DNA of 42,288 nt, from positions 1-42,288 of IMG/VR virus record IMGVR_UViG_3300034023_000064, one strand, 5' to 3'. The DNA is from a virus. The position numbers and the translations under genes were made by a program. How positions within the stretch are numbered: the first letter of the stretch is position 1; every line of letters starts with the position of its first letter. Shown here piece after piece: positions 35,857 through 42,288 of the stretch. The notes beneath the pieces were generated by a model. That model had not been told where the DNA came from. It made no database searches and saw only the letters and a program-made list of their open reading frames with translations.

Positions 35857-36717
35857 ATGATTGAGCAAAGAACAGACGAATGGTTTGCGCTAAGACGCGG
35901 ACGTGTAACAGCATCAGCAGTCGGTGCAATTCTTGGGTTGTCGCCACACCAAAAACCAAAAGATGTCATGCGTGCGATGGTACGCGAATGGCACAATGCA
36001 GAAAAAGAATTTAAAGGTAACAGTGCTACCGAGTACGGTACGTTCCATGAAGACATGGCAAAGCTAGATTTTCAAATGGAAACCGGAAGCAGTATTGAGG
36101 AAACAAGTTTTCATCCTTTTGACGTGTGGCTTGGTGCATCACCAGACGGATTTGTTGGTGATCATTTGATTGAAATCAAATGTCCATTTAGTTTGCGTAA
36201 TGCAGAAAACCCAATGTTTAAAACGATTGCAGATCAACCACATTACTATGCTCAGATTCAAATTCAGTTGTTTGTGACACGCAGAAAAACGTGCATCTTT
36301 TACCAATGGAGTCCGTTTGGATCTAAAACCGAGATGGTGGAATACGATGATGCATGGATTAAAGAAAATCTGTCAAAACTGCTGGCGTTTTATGAAGAAT
36401 ACCTGTTGGAGCGTCATCACAACGCGGCTGTGCATTTAGCACTTAAGCACACAAATGTTGATGGCTTGGACGACAAGGTTAAGTATTACTTTGAACTCAA
36501 AGCGCAGATTGCATCGCTTGAAGAATTAGCCAAAGCAACACTGCAAGAAATTGTGAATGGCTGTGAAAATAAAGACAGCGAGATTGATGGTCACAAATTA
36601 ACCAAGGTGGTTAAGAAAGGATCTGTTAGCTACGCTAAAGCTATCAAAGAATTATTACCTAATGCAGATTTAACGCCATACATGGGTAAACCCACAGAGT
36701 ATTGGTTATTGTCATGA
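35857..36717 (+). CDS. YqaJ/lambda exonuclease-family recombinase
   Basis: This 286-residue protein probably degrades 5' ends to create single strands for annealing. It begins EQRTDEWFALRRGRVTASAVGAILG, the YqaJ N-terminal motif. It then has TEYGTFHEDMAKLDFQ (E62), LGASPDGFVGDHLIEIKCPFS (active-site D97 and E106-I-K108) and YYAQIQIQLFVT. The start at 35857 has GAGGAA six bases upstream; the ATG at 35833 is less favourable. It forms a recombination module with the SSB-like and Sak4-like proteins, and the helicase gene overlaps its stop (ATGA). Confidence 0.85.
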   Translation: MIEQRTDEWFALRRGRVTASAVGAILGLSPHQKPKDVMRAMVREWHNAEKEFKGNSATEYGTFHEDMAKLDFQMETGSSIEETSFHPFDVWLGASPDGFVGDHLIEIKCPFSLRNAENPMFKTIADQPHYYAQIQIQLFVTRRKTCIFYQWSPFGSKTEMVEYDDAWIKENLSKLLAFYEEYLLERHHNAAVHLALKHTNVDGLDDKVKYYFELKAQIASLEELAKATLQEIVNGCENKDSEIDGHKLTKVVKKGSVSYAKAIKELLPNADLTPYMGKPTEYWLLS

Positions 36718-38483
36718 AACAAAAAATGCGCCCATACCAACAATCAGCACACGATGAAGCGATTGCATGGGTACGCAAAAATGTGGAGTCCTGCGTTTTA
36801 GAATTACCAACAGGCGCAGGTAAATCCATCATTGTTGCCGAAATTGCCAATACGCTGCATCAAGTAAGCAAAGGCAAACACGTCTTGTGTATTGTGCCGT
36901 CAAAAGAATTGCTAGAACAAAATGCGGATAAGATCCGCGCAACAGGAAATGACGTGTCATTGTTTTCTGCCAGCGTTGGTGAAACCTGTCTTGCCAATCC
37001 ACTGGTGGTTGGCACGCCTGTCAGCATCAAAAACCAGATTGACAGGTTTGGCAGTCAATTCTGTGCAGTCATTATTGACGAATGCCACCGGATCACACCG
37101 ACAGTCATTCATATTATTGAACAACTCCAAGTGTTCAATGAACGTCTGCGCGTCATTGGTTTGTCTGCCACACCGTACCGCATGAACACTGGCTACATTT
37201 ACAAGTACGATCAACGTGACGTGGCTTTAAATGAAAACAAAAGTCGTGATCCCTACTTTCACAAGTTGATATACAAGGTGACAGCACGCGACTTGATAAG
37301 CCAAGGTTATCTGTGTCCTCCTGTTGTCGGAGAGATTCACAGCGAACATTATGAAACGCGCGACATGCAACTAAACGGCATGGGTAAGTTTTCAAAGGAA
37401 GACGTTGACCGTGCGTATCACGGCAAAGGCAGATTGACTTCCAAGATTGTTGCGGACGTGATTGCACAATCACAAAACCGACATGGCGTGATCTTGTTTG
37501 CTGCAACGGTGCAGCATGCTAGTGAAATCATGGAGTCACTGCCACCAGAGCTGTCTGAAATTGTCACTGGATCCACGCCTGCTGGTTTGCGTGAAGTTAT
37601 TTTGCTCAAGTTTAAAGCCAAGATTATTAAATACTTGGTAAACGTCGCTGTGCTTACCACAGGTTTTGACGCACCGCACTGCGACGTGATTGCACTTCTA
37701 CGCGCCACTGAGTCTGCATCACTTTTACAGCAGATGATTGGACGAGGTTTGCGTCTAAGCGACGGAAAAGAAGATTGCTTAGTTCTGGACTATGCAGAGA
37801 ATGTTGACCGGCATTGCCCAGACGGTGACGTTTTTAATCCAGATATTAAGACGATCAACAGCGTGGAGTTTGAAGGCGAGTATCTTATTGCGCGTTGCGA
37901 GAGATGCTCAACGCTAAATGAATTTAAACCACGCGACAACGATGCTGGATTTGGCATTGATGACAATGGTTATTTCTTAGACTTGCAAGGCAATCGAATT
38001 GTAACGGAGTATGGATTTTTCCCTGCGCATTATGGACGTGCTTGCCAGTCAGATTACTGCGACTATAAATGGAGCTGCAAACCGTGTCATGAATGTGGTG
38101 AAGGTAACGACATCACGGCACGGTACTGCGGATCGTGCAAAGAGGAGTTGATTGATCCCAATGAAAAGTTAGTGCGTGAATATCGTAAACGAAAGAGTGA
38201 TCCATATCAATCACAGACCGATGAAGTGCTTGATATGAAAGTTAAGCCAACTATTAGCAAAGCAGGTAACGAGTGTTTGCGAGTTGAATTTACGACTGCA
38301 TGGCGAACGTTTACCGTTTTTTTTACGCCAAAAATTACGCGCGACTACAGCAGCTTTATGGCTGTTACAAATAACGGTACAAAGATGCCTAAAACAGTCA
38401 CTTATCAAAAAAAAGGTGATTTTTACAGGGTTCACAATTACAACATGAGATTCAGAAACGATGAAATTCCCCTCTTGGCTTAA
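36714..38483 (+). CDS. SF2 DEAH-box-type helicase with C-terminal zinc ribbons
   Basis: This 589-residue helicase starts at ATG 36714, overlapping the exonuclease stop. Motifs are RPYQQSAHDEA (Q-like), Walker A LPTGAGKS (31-38), DECH (122-125), SATP (151-154), VLTTGFDAPHCDVIALLRAT (motif V) and LQQMIGRGLRLSDGKEDC (motif VI). After about residue 430 there are Cys pairs: CERCSTLNEF, CQSDYCDYKWSCKPCHECG and ARYCGSCKEE. They form one or two zinc ribbons. The C-terminal domain (VEFTTAWRTFTVFFTPKI) is uncharacterised. A DNA-unwinding role in replication or recombination is likely. Confidence 0.8.
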   Translation: MKQKMRPYQQSAHDEAIAWVRKNVESCVLELPTGAGKSIIVAEIANTLHQVSKGKHVLCIVPSKELLEQNADKIRATGNDVSLFSASVGETCLANPLVVGTPVSIKNQIDRFGSQFCAVIIDECHRITPTVIHIIEQLQVFNERLRVIGLSATPYRMNTGYIYKYDQRDVALNENKSRDPYFHKLIYKVTARDLISQGYLCPPVVGEIHSEHYETRDMQLNGMGKFSKEDVDRAYHGKGRLTSKIVADVIAQSQNRHGVILFAATVQHASEIMESLPPELSEIVTGSTPAGLREVILLKFKAKIIKYLVNVAVLTTGFDAPHCDVIALLRATESASLLQQMIGRGLRLSDGKEDCLVLDYAENVDRHCPDGDVFNPDIKTINSVEFEGEYLIARCERCSTLNEFKPRDNDAGFGIDDNGYFLDLQGNRIVTEYGFFPAHYGRACQSDYCDYKWSCKPCHECGEGNDITARYCGSCKEELIDPNEKLVREYRKRKSDPYQSQTDEVLDMKVKPTISKAGNECLRVEFTTAWRTFTVFFTPKITRDYSSFMAVTNNGTKMPKTVTYQKKGDFYRVHNYNMRFRNDEIPLLA

Positions 38484-38859
38484 AGTTTACGGTGACACTT
38501 CGTATCGTGGTGAATGCCCAAGCGAAACGCTTGAAGCAATTACATTCTTTGCGCAACTGCGACGTGAATATCCAGACACCTATGGATTGATTGCTACGCA
38601 CATTAGAAACGAAGGCAAGAGATCATGGGAGCAGGTAGCACGACAGAAAGCAGAAGGGATGACCAAAGGCGCACCAGACATTATTATTCCCACCAGGCGA
38701 GCATTTGTATGCGAGATGAAACGACGCGATCATACGAAGTCAAAATGGCAACCGATGCAGCTCGAATATCTCAAAACCGCACACGATGCCGGTGCGTTTG
38801 TTTGCGTCGCACTGGGATATGACGCGGCTTACAGCGCATTTCAAGATTCTATTGTTTAA
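38461..38859 (+). CDS. VRR-NUC domain nuclease
   Basis: This 132-residue protein starts 23 bases inside the helicase gene in another frame. It has SETLEAITFFAQLRREYPD, GMTKGAPDIIIPTRRAFVCEMKRRDHTKSKWQPMQLEYLKTAHDAG. The PD-(D/E)xK core is G-A-P-D then E-x-K (EMKRRD), with the QxxxLxxxxxAG element typical of VRR-NUC. Such enzymes act as junction-resolving or structure-specific nucleases in phage recombination. The last gene before the second copy of the early promoter. Confidence 0.75.
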   Translation: MKFPSWLKVYGDTSYRGECPSETLEAITFFAQLRREYPDTYGLIATHIRNEGKRSWEQVARQKAEGMTKGAPDIIIPTRRAFVCEMKRRDHTKSKWQPMQLEYLKTAHDAGAFVCVALGYDAAYSAFQDSIV

Positions 38860-38861
38860 AA

Positions 38862-38903
38862 TATAAAAAAATATGTTTACTTCGTGAACAGGTATGATAT
38901 TAT
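38862..38903 (+). promoter_or_regulatory. Second early promoter, near-copy of the divergent plus promoter
   Basis: TATAAAAAAATATGTT (38862-38877) is identical to 34434-34449. The -35-like TTTACT (38876-38881), 16-base spacer and -10-like TATTAT (38898-38903) are aligned with the first copy. The dyad TGTT-N9-AACA (38874-38890; six of seven pairs match) is conserved while intervening bases differ. It would drive the small-gene cluster from 38961. Confidence 0.6.
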
Positions 38904-38960
38904 TTAACCACGCTTTCAAGAAGGCGAAACAATAATAAAATAATTTACGGAGTAAATATC

Positions 38961-39245
38961 ATGAAAAAAGTAACAGAACTGCAATACGCAATGCTTTGCA
39001 AAATCATCGAAGATGATTTCACATGGAGCAATGGAAATGCTCTTGAAGCCTTAGAAGAAGGCCCAAATGGTTGTCTTACATACGTCAACCAGATCATTGA
39101 GTCAGCTCAAGATCGTGGAACTGCAACAAGTTTGATGAATGCAGGACTTGTTGGTCGTCACAATGCAGGAACCCGTGAGGACTGCATTTGGTTAACGGAT
39201 GCAGGTGTTGAGTTGATGAGAGAGCTTTACGCAGTAGCCGCATAA
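38961..39245 (+). CDS. Small winged-helix-like hypothetical protein
   Basis: This 94-residue protein is not recognised with certainty. It starts MKKVTELQYAMLCKIIEDD and has SLMNAGLVGRHNAGTREDCIWLTDAGVELMREL. The helix, then short strand (CIWLTDAG) and final helix resemble a winged-helix regulator. The start has GGAG nine bases upstream. It is the first gene behind the promoter copy at 38862 and is followed by a strong hairpin. Confidence 0.5.
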   Translation: MKKVTELQYAMLCKIIEDDFTWSNGNALEALEEGPNGCLTYVNQIIESAQDRGTATSLMNAGLVGRHNAGTREDCIWLTDAGVELMRELYAVAA

Positions 39246-39255
39246 ATATAAAAAA

Positions 39256-39281
39256 AACTGGGCGTAAATATGCGCCCAGTT
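39256..39281 (+). terminator. Strong 9-bp hairpin between small genes
   Basis: AACTGGGCG (39256-39264) pairs perfectly with CGCCCAGTT (39273-39281) over an eight-base loop. The A-run precedes the stem on this strand, so a T-run follows only on the opposite strand. A second CGCCCA (39282-39287) could pair instead. It may stabilise mRNA, attenuate, or stop antisense transcription. Confidence 0.5.
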
Positions 39282-39303
39282 CGCCCAACTTTAGGAGTAA
39301 ATA

Positions 39304-39711
39304 ATGAAATTAATTATTAAAGAAATGAAGAAGGAAAAGTTTGAAAATGCTGACTTTTTTGCAGGCGCATTTCAATCAAAAGGAGTCACAATTGAAGCAG
39401 TTGTGACAGACTGCCCAGACAGGGCTTGGCTGGAAATCGGGTTTAACGAAATGACCGTTATTGACGGTAAAGAGGTATCTTTGTTTTTAAAAGATGACGC
39501 GCAAGACACACTTGCTGCGTTATGGCGTGTGCAACAACAGGTTGCAACTGATTTACCGCTGGTGAAAAAAGTTGTATCCAGTAAATTTATTGCTGAAGAT
39601 ATGCACGGCAGAGATGTCATGTGCGATACGCTTGAAGAAGCGTTGGACGCACATAAGAGATTTGGCAATCCACGCCAAATCGATGACATAAAATTTATTG
39701 CGGGTGAATAA
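39304..39711 (+). CDS. Hypothetical protein
   Basis: This 135-residue protein is not recognised. The sequence shows a beta-rich first half (GVTIEAVVTDCPDRAWLEIGFNEMTVIDGKEVSLFL) and a helical second half (DTLAALWRVQQQVATDLPLVKK). AGGAG lies six bases before the ATG. It follows a strong hairpin and is followed by a tightly spaced second gene. Probably an early accessory protein. Confidence 0.55.
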   Translation: MKLIIKEMKKEKFENADFFAGAFQSKGVTIEAVVTDCPDRAWLEIGFNEMTVIDGKEVSLFLKDDAQDTLAALWRVQQQVATDLPLVKKVVSSKFIAEDMHGRDVMCDTLEEALDAHKRFGNPRQIDDIKFIAGE

Positions 39712-39712
39712 C

Positions 39713-40018
39713 ATGCACGAAACATTAACATTCCAGATTGTCACGCATGACAATTATGAATTGACCGCTGAGGTCAAAGTGTTAATAACTGGTAGCTTTA
39801 GAGAAGCTACATTTCATCACGAAGCTGAGGATGAACGTGAAATTGACATTGAAAATATTGCCATCTTTGATGAAGATGGTGATCCGGTAGCAAAGCCATC
39901 ACAAAGATTGCTCGACATTGTTGCAGAGCATATCGACGACAATTTTATTGAGATTTATCGTGGTGCTACCACCATTGATGATTTTCATTCAGATTACAAA
40001 TTGCGTGATCTGATTTAA
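39713..40018 (+). CDS. Hypothetical acidic protein
   Basis: This 101-residue protein, acidic in the middle (EAEDEREIDIENIAIFDEDGDP), has a beta-rich start (LTFQIVTHDNYELTAEVKVLITG). I take the start at 39713 (GGGTGA upstream) rather than 39698, since the latter would overlap the previous gene. Small acidic early phage proteins often inhibit host enzymes or mimic DNA, but there is no direct evidence here. It ends just before a terminator-like hairpin. Confidence 0.5.
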   Translation: MHETLTFQIVTHDNYELTAEVKVLITGSFREATFHHEAEDEREIDIENIAIFDEDGDPVAKPSQRLLDIVAEHIDDNFIEIYRGATTIDDFHSDYKLRDLI

Positions 40019-40034
40019 CGAATACTCCTACCTA

Positions 40035-40059
40035 GCCGCTAAGCCAAGTGGCCTTTTTT
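40035..40059 (+). terminator. Intrinsic terminator
   Basis: GCCGCT (40035-40040) pairs with AGTGGC (40047-40052, one G-U) over a six-base loop and is followed by a C and a T6 run. This has the form of a rho-independent terminator between the gene ending at 40018 and the small gene at 40072. Confidence 0.65.
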
Positions 40060-40071
40060 GAGGTTAACAAA

Positions 40072-40218
40072 ATGATTGAATTTATCAAGTGGCTAGACGA
40101 CTCGGATGTCGCCTATTTGGTTATGCTTGCGCTTTTTTTAGCGATGGCAAAATTGCATTCCAAAGCCATGGAAGAAAACACACGTTTACGCAAATTACTT
40201 AAGAGAGCAATGCGATGA
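40072..40218 (+). CDS. 48-residue small membrane protein
   Basis: A short frame with GAGG eight bases upstream encodes IEFIKWLDDSDVAYLVMLALFLAMAKLHSKAMEENTRLRKLL. One hydrophobic helix (residues 13-27) is followed by a basic, coiled-coil-like tail. Its TGA overlaps the next ATG. Likely real by ribosome site and coupling; function unknown. Confidence 0.55.
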   Translation: MIEFIKWLDDSDVAYLVMLALFLAMAKLHSKAMEENTRLRKLLKRAMR

Positions 40219-40433
40219 TTAATCCAGTACAACAAATGATTGCTGAGGCAATCAACTCAAAAGATCCAGCACACAATGTTGCGTTGGTTTGCACAGAGAT
40301 CGTGCGTGGTTTAAGTTTCATTGCTAATGCCATTCCAGACAAGGAAGAACAGGATGCGTTCATTGAAACAGTCAGCAAACAGATTCATGCAGAGCTGGAA
40401 ATCCTACAACAAACAACACAATTCGAGGCATAA
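40215..40433 (+). CDS. Small hypothetical helical protein
   Basis: This 72-residue, mostly helical protein (INPVQQMIAEAINSKD, NVALVCTEIVRGLSFIANAI, FIETVSKQIHAELEILQQ) is coupled (ATGA) to the membrane protein before it. Not recognised; no motif that defines a function. Confidence 0.5.
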   Translation: MINPVQQMIAEAINSKDPAHNVALVCTEIVRGLSFIANAIPDKEEQDAFIETVSKQIHAELEILQQTTQFEA

Positions 40434-40437
40434 GACG

Positions 40438-40686
40438 ATGAGCGCAACTCTTTTACTAACTTTATCATTTTTAACAGTCGATACCACCATCGACAAGAAA
40501 GGACGTACAACCACACATGAACGTATTGAATACACTACGAGTGTAATTCCCTACGATAGCCGCCAGGCATGCGCTAATGCGCAACAAGAATGGCAGTTTG
40601 CTGTTGGTGCTTACCAAATGAGCAAACGTCCCACTCGAATTATCACTGCTGTCTGCAATGACAGCGCAACGGGAGTGGTAGAATGA
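40438..40686 (+). CDS. Small possibly exported protein
   Basis: I start this gene at 40438 (GAGG nine bases upstream), giving 82 residues. It begins with a short hydrophobic stretch (SATLLLTLSFLTVDT), a weak signal peptide without a strong cleavage site. A soluble part with two Cys residues (ACANAQQEW, AVCNDS) follows that could form a disulfide. It overlaps the next membrane-protein gene by four bases. A periplasmic accessory role is speculative. Confidence 0.5.
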   Translation: MSATLLLTLSFLTVDTTIDKKGRTTTHERIEYTTSVIPYDSRQACANAQQEWQFAVGAYQMSKRPTRIITAVCNDSATGVVE

Positions 40687-40883
40687 AAAACGACTTAATA
40701 TGGGTAGCTATTTGTTCATTTGCAATTGGTGCATTGCTTTGCTTTATTACAATAGCAGTAACACACAGACATCATTATGAAATCATCAAAACAAATATTG
40801 GAGAGTTTATGTTACGAGACAGCAAACTATACGGGGTGTATGAGCTAAGTCGAGATAATCAAGGGAACATGGTGGCGAGATGA
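40683..40883 (+). CDS. Small single-pass membrane protein
   Basis: This 66-residue protein has one strong hydrophobic helix (residues 5-26, LIWVAICSFAIGALLCFITIAV) then HRHHYE and a soluble C-terminal part. It is coupled by ATGA to the genes on both sides. Membrane location is likely; role unknown. Confidence 0.55.
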   Translation: MKNDLIWVAICSFAIGALLCFITIAVTHRHHYEIIKTNIGEFMLRDSKLYGVYELSRDNQGNMVAR

Positions 40884-41038
40884 AACAAATAGCGTTAAAA
40901 GATCATTTAGAAAACCGTTTGCGTGAACTAAAAGAAGAACGCAGACGGTTAAAAAATCAAAAGTTGCGCAGCGTTAAAGAAAGCAACGACATAAAATTTA
41001 TTTTAGCAAAATTTAGAGAGGAGCGTAAACATGGCTGA
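40880..41038 (+). CDS. 52-residue basic coiled-coil-like protein
   Basis: A short frame from ATG at 40880 (overlapping the previous stop) encodes LKDHLENRLRELKEERRRLKNQKLR and more Lys/Arg-rich helix. It is strongly basic and probably helical. Supported by coupling only; function unknown. Confidence 0.45.
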   Translation: MKQIALKDHLENRLRELKEERRRLKNQKLRSVKESNDIKFILAKFREERKHG

Positions 41039-41108
41039 GTTAATTTTTTGGACAGGCATTGTGGTTATGATCGTCTGTTTTTTGGTGGAGTACGCTGATG
41101 GGAATTGA
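41031..41108 (+). CDS. 25-residue membrane microprotein
   Basis: ATG at 41031 with GAGGAG seven bases upstream encodes AELIFWTGIVVMIVCFLVEY and a short tail, essentially one membrane helix. The strong ribosome site argues that it is translated. Its 3' part overlaps another 25-residue frame. Confidence 0.45.
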   Translation: MAELIFWTGIVVMIVCFLVEYADGN

Positions 41109-41175
41109 TGACGCAGCGGCACTTATTTTCTTTGTTTTGGGATTAATCTTGGCGGGAATATGGATATACCATTAG
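41098..41175 (+). CDS. Second 25-residue membrane microprotein
   Basis: ATG at 41098, inside the previous frame's end, encodes GIDDAAALIFFVLGLILAGIW then YH and a stop. It is one hydrophobic helix with a DD before it. Expression would rely on coupling to the frame before it; evidence is modest. Confidence 0.35.
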   Translation: MGIDDAAALIFFVLGLILAGIWIYH

Positions 41176-41318
41176 TAAAACCAATTGAAGCATTAACGCC
41201 AGTGCAGAGCGAATGCAAACACGAACACTGGCGCATTTATCAAAGTCGCGGTTATAGAGAATGCGACAAGTGCAAGCTGCAACGACCAATCTTTAATGTT
41301 GTGAAGCATCAACGATGA
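41160..41318 (+). CDS. 52-residue zinc-ribbon-like protein
   Basis: ATG at 41160 encodes a 52-residue product with CKHEHWRIYQSRGYRECDKCKLQRP, four possible metal ligands (C-x-H then C-x-x-C) typical of a small zinc ribbon. Its TGA overlaps the next ATG. A nucleic-acid or protein-binding role is plausible but unproven. Confidence 0.5.
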   Translation: MDIPLVKPIEALTPVQSECKHEHWRIYQSRGYRECDKCKLQRPIFNVVKHQR

Positions 41319-41575
41319 ACATTAGTCAGATATTTATCAACCTGTCGCCATTCTTGCGTGACAAGTTTACAAGTGAAGTATTCACCTTGGGATTGGTGCA
41401 TGAGTTGAATCAAAAGCAATTTGAGGTACGTTGCAAGCGACTTATTCGCCAGCACAATGGTGAAACCAGAAAATTATACAAGGCTCTTTCTAGGCTAAAT
41501 GCAGCAGAAAGATTAAGATTTTTTGACGTAGTAAGTGGGGTAGATGATGGATCACAAAGAGTTGCAGATTATTAA
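41315..41575 (+). CDS. Small hypothetical basic helical protein
   Basis: This 86-residue, helical and basic protein contains FLRDKFTSEVFTLGLVHELNQKQFEVRCKRLIRQHNG and LYKALSRLNAAERLRFFDVV. It overlaps the zinc-ribbon gene (ATGA) before it and the degenerate HNH-like gene after it. Not recognised. Confidence 0.5.
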   Translation: MNISQIFINLSPFLRDKFTSEVFTLGLVHELNQKQFEVRCKRLIRQHNGETRKLYKALSRLNAAERLRFFDVVSGVDDGSQRVADY

Positions 41576-42116
41576 GCAGATTGTGCGATACAGTGCAAAA
41601 ACTGGAAATTTTTATCGTGGTGGATCTGATTTGCCAGCTAAGTTTGCAAATAAAAAAAAGCACGCAACAATTTCATTTCAGAGAGGTGAAATTAATCGCA
41701 CTTATCCAGCATGGAAAATTGCGATTTACATGTCGCATGATTATTGGCCAGACGATGGTGATACTTGTGAATATGTCGATAGCAATCTAAATAATTTGAG
41801 TTTGAGCAATCTGCGCGTTATCCATTTTAATGATGACGAAACAACGGTCATGGATTACTGCATTGATAACCAGCTTGAGTATCGATATGTGTCACTAAAA
41901 ATGCGCAAAGAAAAAAGGATCAGAAGAAATGTTGGTGGGATGTCGTACTGGTTTTACAAAAAAGAAGACTTTGAACGCCAGTGCCGCAGTTTAAAAAAGA
42001 TAGATGTTGAACAGGTAAAAAAACCAAGTATTGGCAGACGCAAAAACCAGCACTTTAGAGATTTTTTAAAAACACACATGATTGTGCCAAAACGGTGGGA
42101 GATGACTTTATGTTAA
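41544..42116 (+). CDS. Degenerate HNH-like protein
   Basis: This 190-residue protein resembles the layout of HNH homing endonucleases. It has RYSAKTGNFYRGGSDLPAKF, AWKIAIYMSHDYWP and then CEYVDSNLNNLSLSNLRVI, where an HNH enzyme would usually have an Asp-His pair followed by Asp-x-Asn-x-x-Asn-x-x-x-Asn-Leu-Arg. The catalytic His is absent, so nuclease activity is doubtful. The C-terminal part is basic (KPSIGRRKNQHF). The start could be 41544 or 41547; GGGG precedes both. It might be a DNA-binding derivative of an HNH enzyme. Confidence 0.45.
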   Translation: MMDHKELQIIKQIVRYSAKTGNFYRGGSDLPAKFANKKKHATISFQRGEINRTYPAWKIAIYMSHDYWPDDGDTCEYVDSNLNNLSLSNLRVIHFNDDETTVMDYCIDNQLEYRYVSLKMRKEKRIRRNVGGMSYWFYKKEDFERQCRSLKKIDVEQVKKPSIGRRKNQHFRDFLKTHMIVPKRWEMTLC

Positions 42117-42288
42117 AAATAGATCAAAAGATTGTTGGCTACAAAGTAGTCAACAAAGAAGATGAAAAAGTAGTGTTTGAGATGATACACGAGAATTTTC
42201 CTCGACCACCGCATTTGACAGGTACAACGTACAAAGTAAAAACGCCACAAAGCGAACACGCTCTGTATATCACTATCAATGATATGGT
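42110..42288 (+). CDS. TSCPD-like domain protein, 3' end cut by window edge
   Basis: An ATG at 42110, inside the previous gene, opens a frame with no stop in the 59 codons visible. The last part reads FPRPPHLTGTTYKVKTPQSEHALYITIND, a pattern similar to the start of TSCPD domains of ribonucleotide-reductase-related phage proteins (RP..L.G.TYK..TP...yvTIND). Such proteins are linked to class II nucleotide reduction, but this region is short and the Cys-containing part lies outside the window. Confidence 0.4.
   Translation, partial: MLKIDQKIVGYKVVNKEDEKVVFEMIHENFPRPPHLTGTTYKVKTPQSEHALYITINDM

Overview
The window looks like most of a tailed double-stranded DNA bacteriophage genome, incomplete at both edges. 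It carries a full head-assembly and packaging set: terminase small and large subunits, portal, scaffold, HK97-type capsid and decoration-like proteins. It also has two head-tail adaptor-like proteins, a tail hub-like protein, several fibre-like proteins and a lysis cassette. I see no tape-measure protein, tail sheath or tail tube, and the gp4-like adaptors plus a gp10-like hub point to a short-tailed (podovirus-like) virion of the P22/SU10 type. I see no integrase, phage RNA polymerase, tRNA or CRISPR array. PhoH, a phage GroES and a TSCPD-like fragment are typical of phages of aquatic Gram-negative bacteria. The host cannot be named from the sequence.

Layout. Bases 1-34411 are read almost entirely on the minus strand, so transcription there runs from high to low coordinates. 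In that order come a Cro-like HTH gene (34411-34241), a primase-helicase (34244-32382), a gene-poor regulatory stretch (32381-31350) with one small gene, phoH, the two terminase subunits, a 1693-residue multidomain 'polyvalent' protein, portal, three small genes including a GroES, scaffold, a capsid block, adaptors and fibre genes, the lysis cassette (holin, M15 endolysin, small membrane protein), then a second tail block. That last block ends in a Gly-Ser-Thr repeat protein that runs off the left edge. Bases 34527-42288 are read on the plus strand: a RecA-like (Sak4-type) ATPase, an SSB-like protein, a YqaJ/lambda-type exonuclease, an SF2 helicase, a VRR-NUC nuclease, then many very small tightly overlapping genes.

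Control. The two transcription units meet at 34434-34480, where two sigma70-like promoters overlap almost exactly back to back around a 17-bp dyad. The first minus-strand gene is a small Cro-like DNA-binding protein. A near-copy of the plus promoter and its dyad lies 4.4 kb away at 38862-38903. Together these look like a compact transcription switch. Bases 32133-32577 hold an attenuator-like hairpin, an operator-like palindrome at a putative promoter, and a cluster of CGGGAA hexamers, G-runs and strong hairpins that is a candidate replication origin. Bases 31374-31789, upstream of phoH, form a serial array of hairpins, several mutually exclusive, and are a candidate structured leader or noncoding RNA. 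Internal terminators follow the capsid gene and the gene after it, and promoter-like sequences precede the capsid block and the distal tail block.

How the genes work together. The plus-strand module would process and recombine DNA, and the primase-helicase would drive replication. The late minus-strand genes package DNA, build the head with a phage-specific co-chaperonin, attach tail and fibres, and lyse the cell. The large ADP-ribosyltransferase/zincin/PcfJ-like protein is the best candidate for a host-manipulating factor. All functions are assigned from sequence patterns read by eye; no database search was possible.
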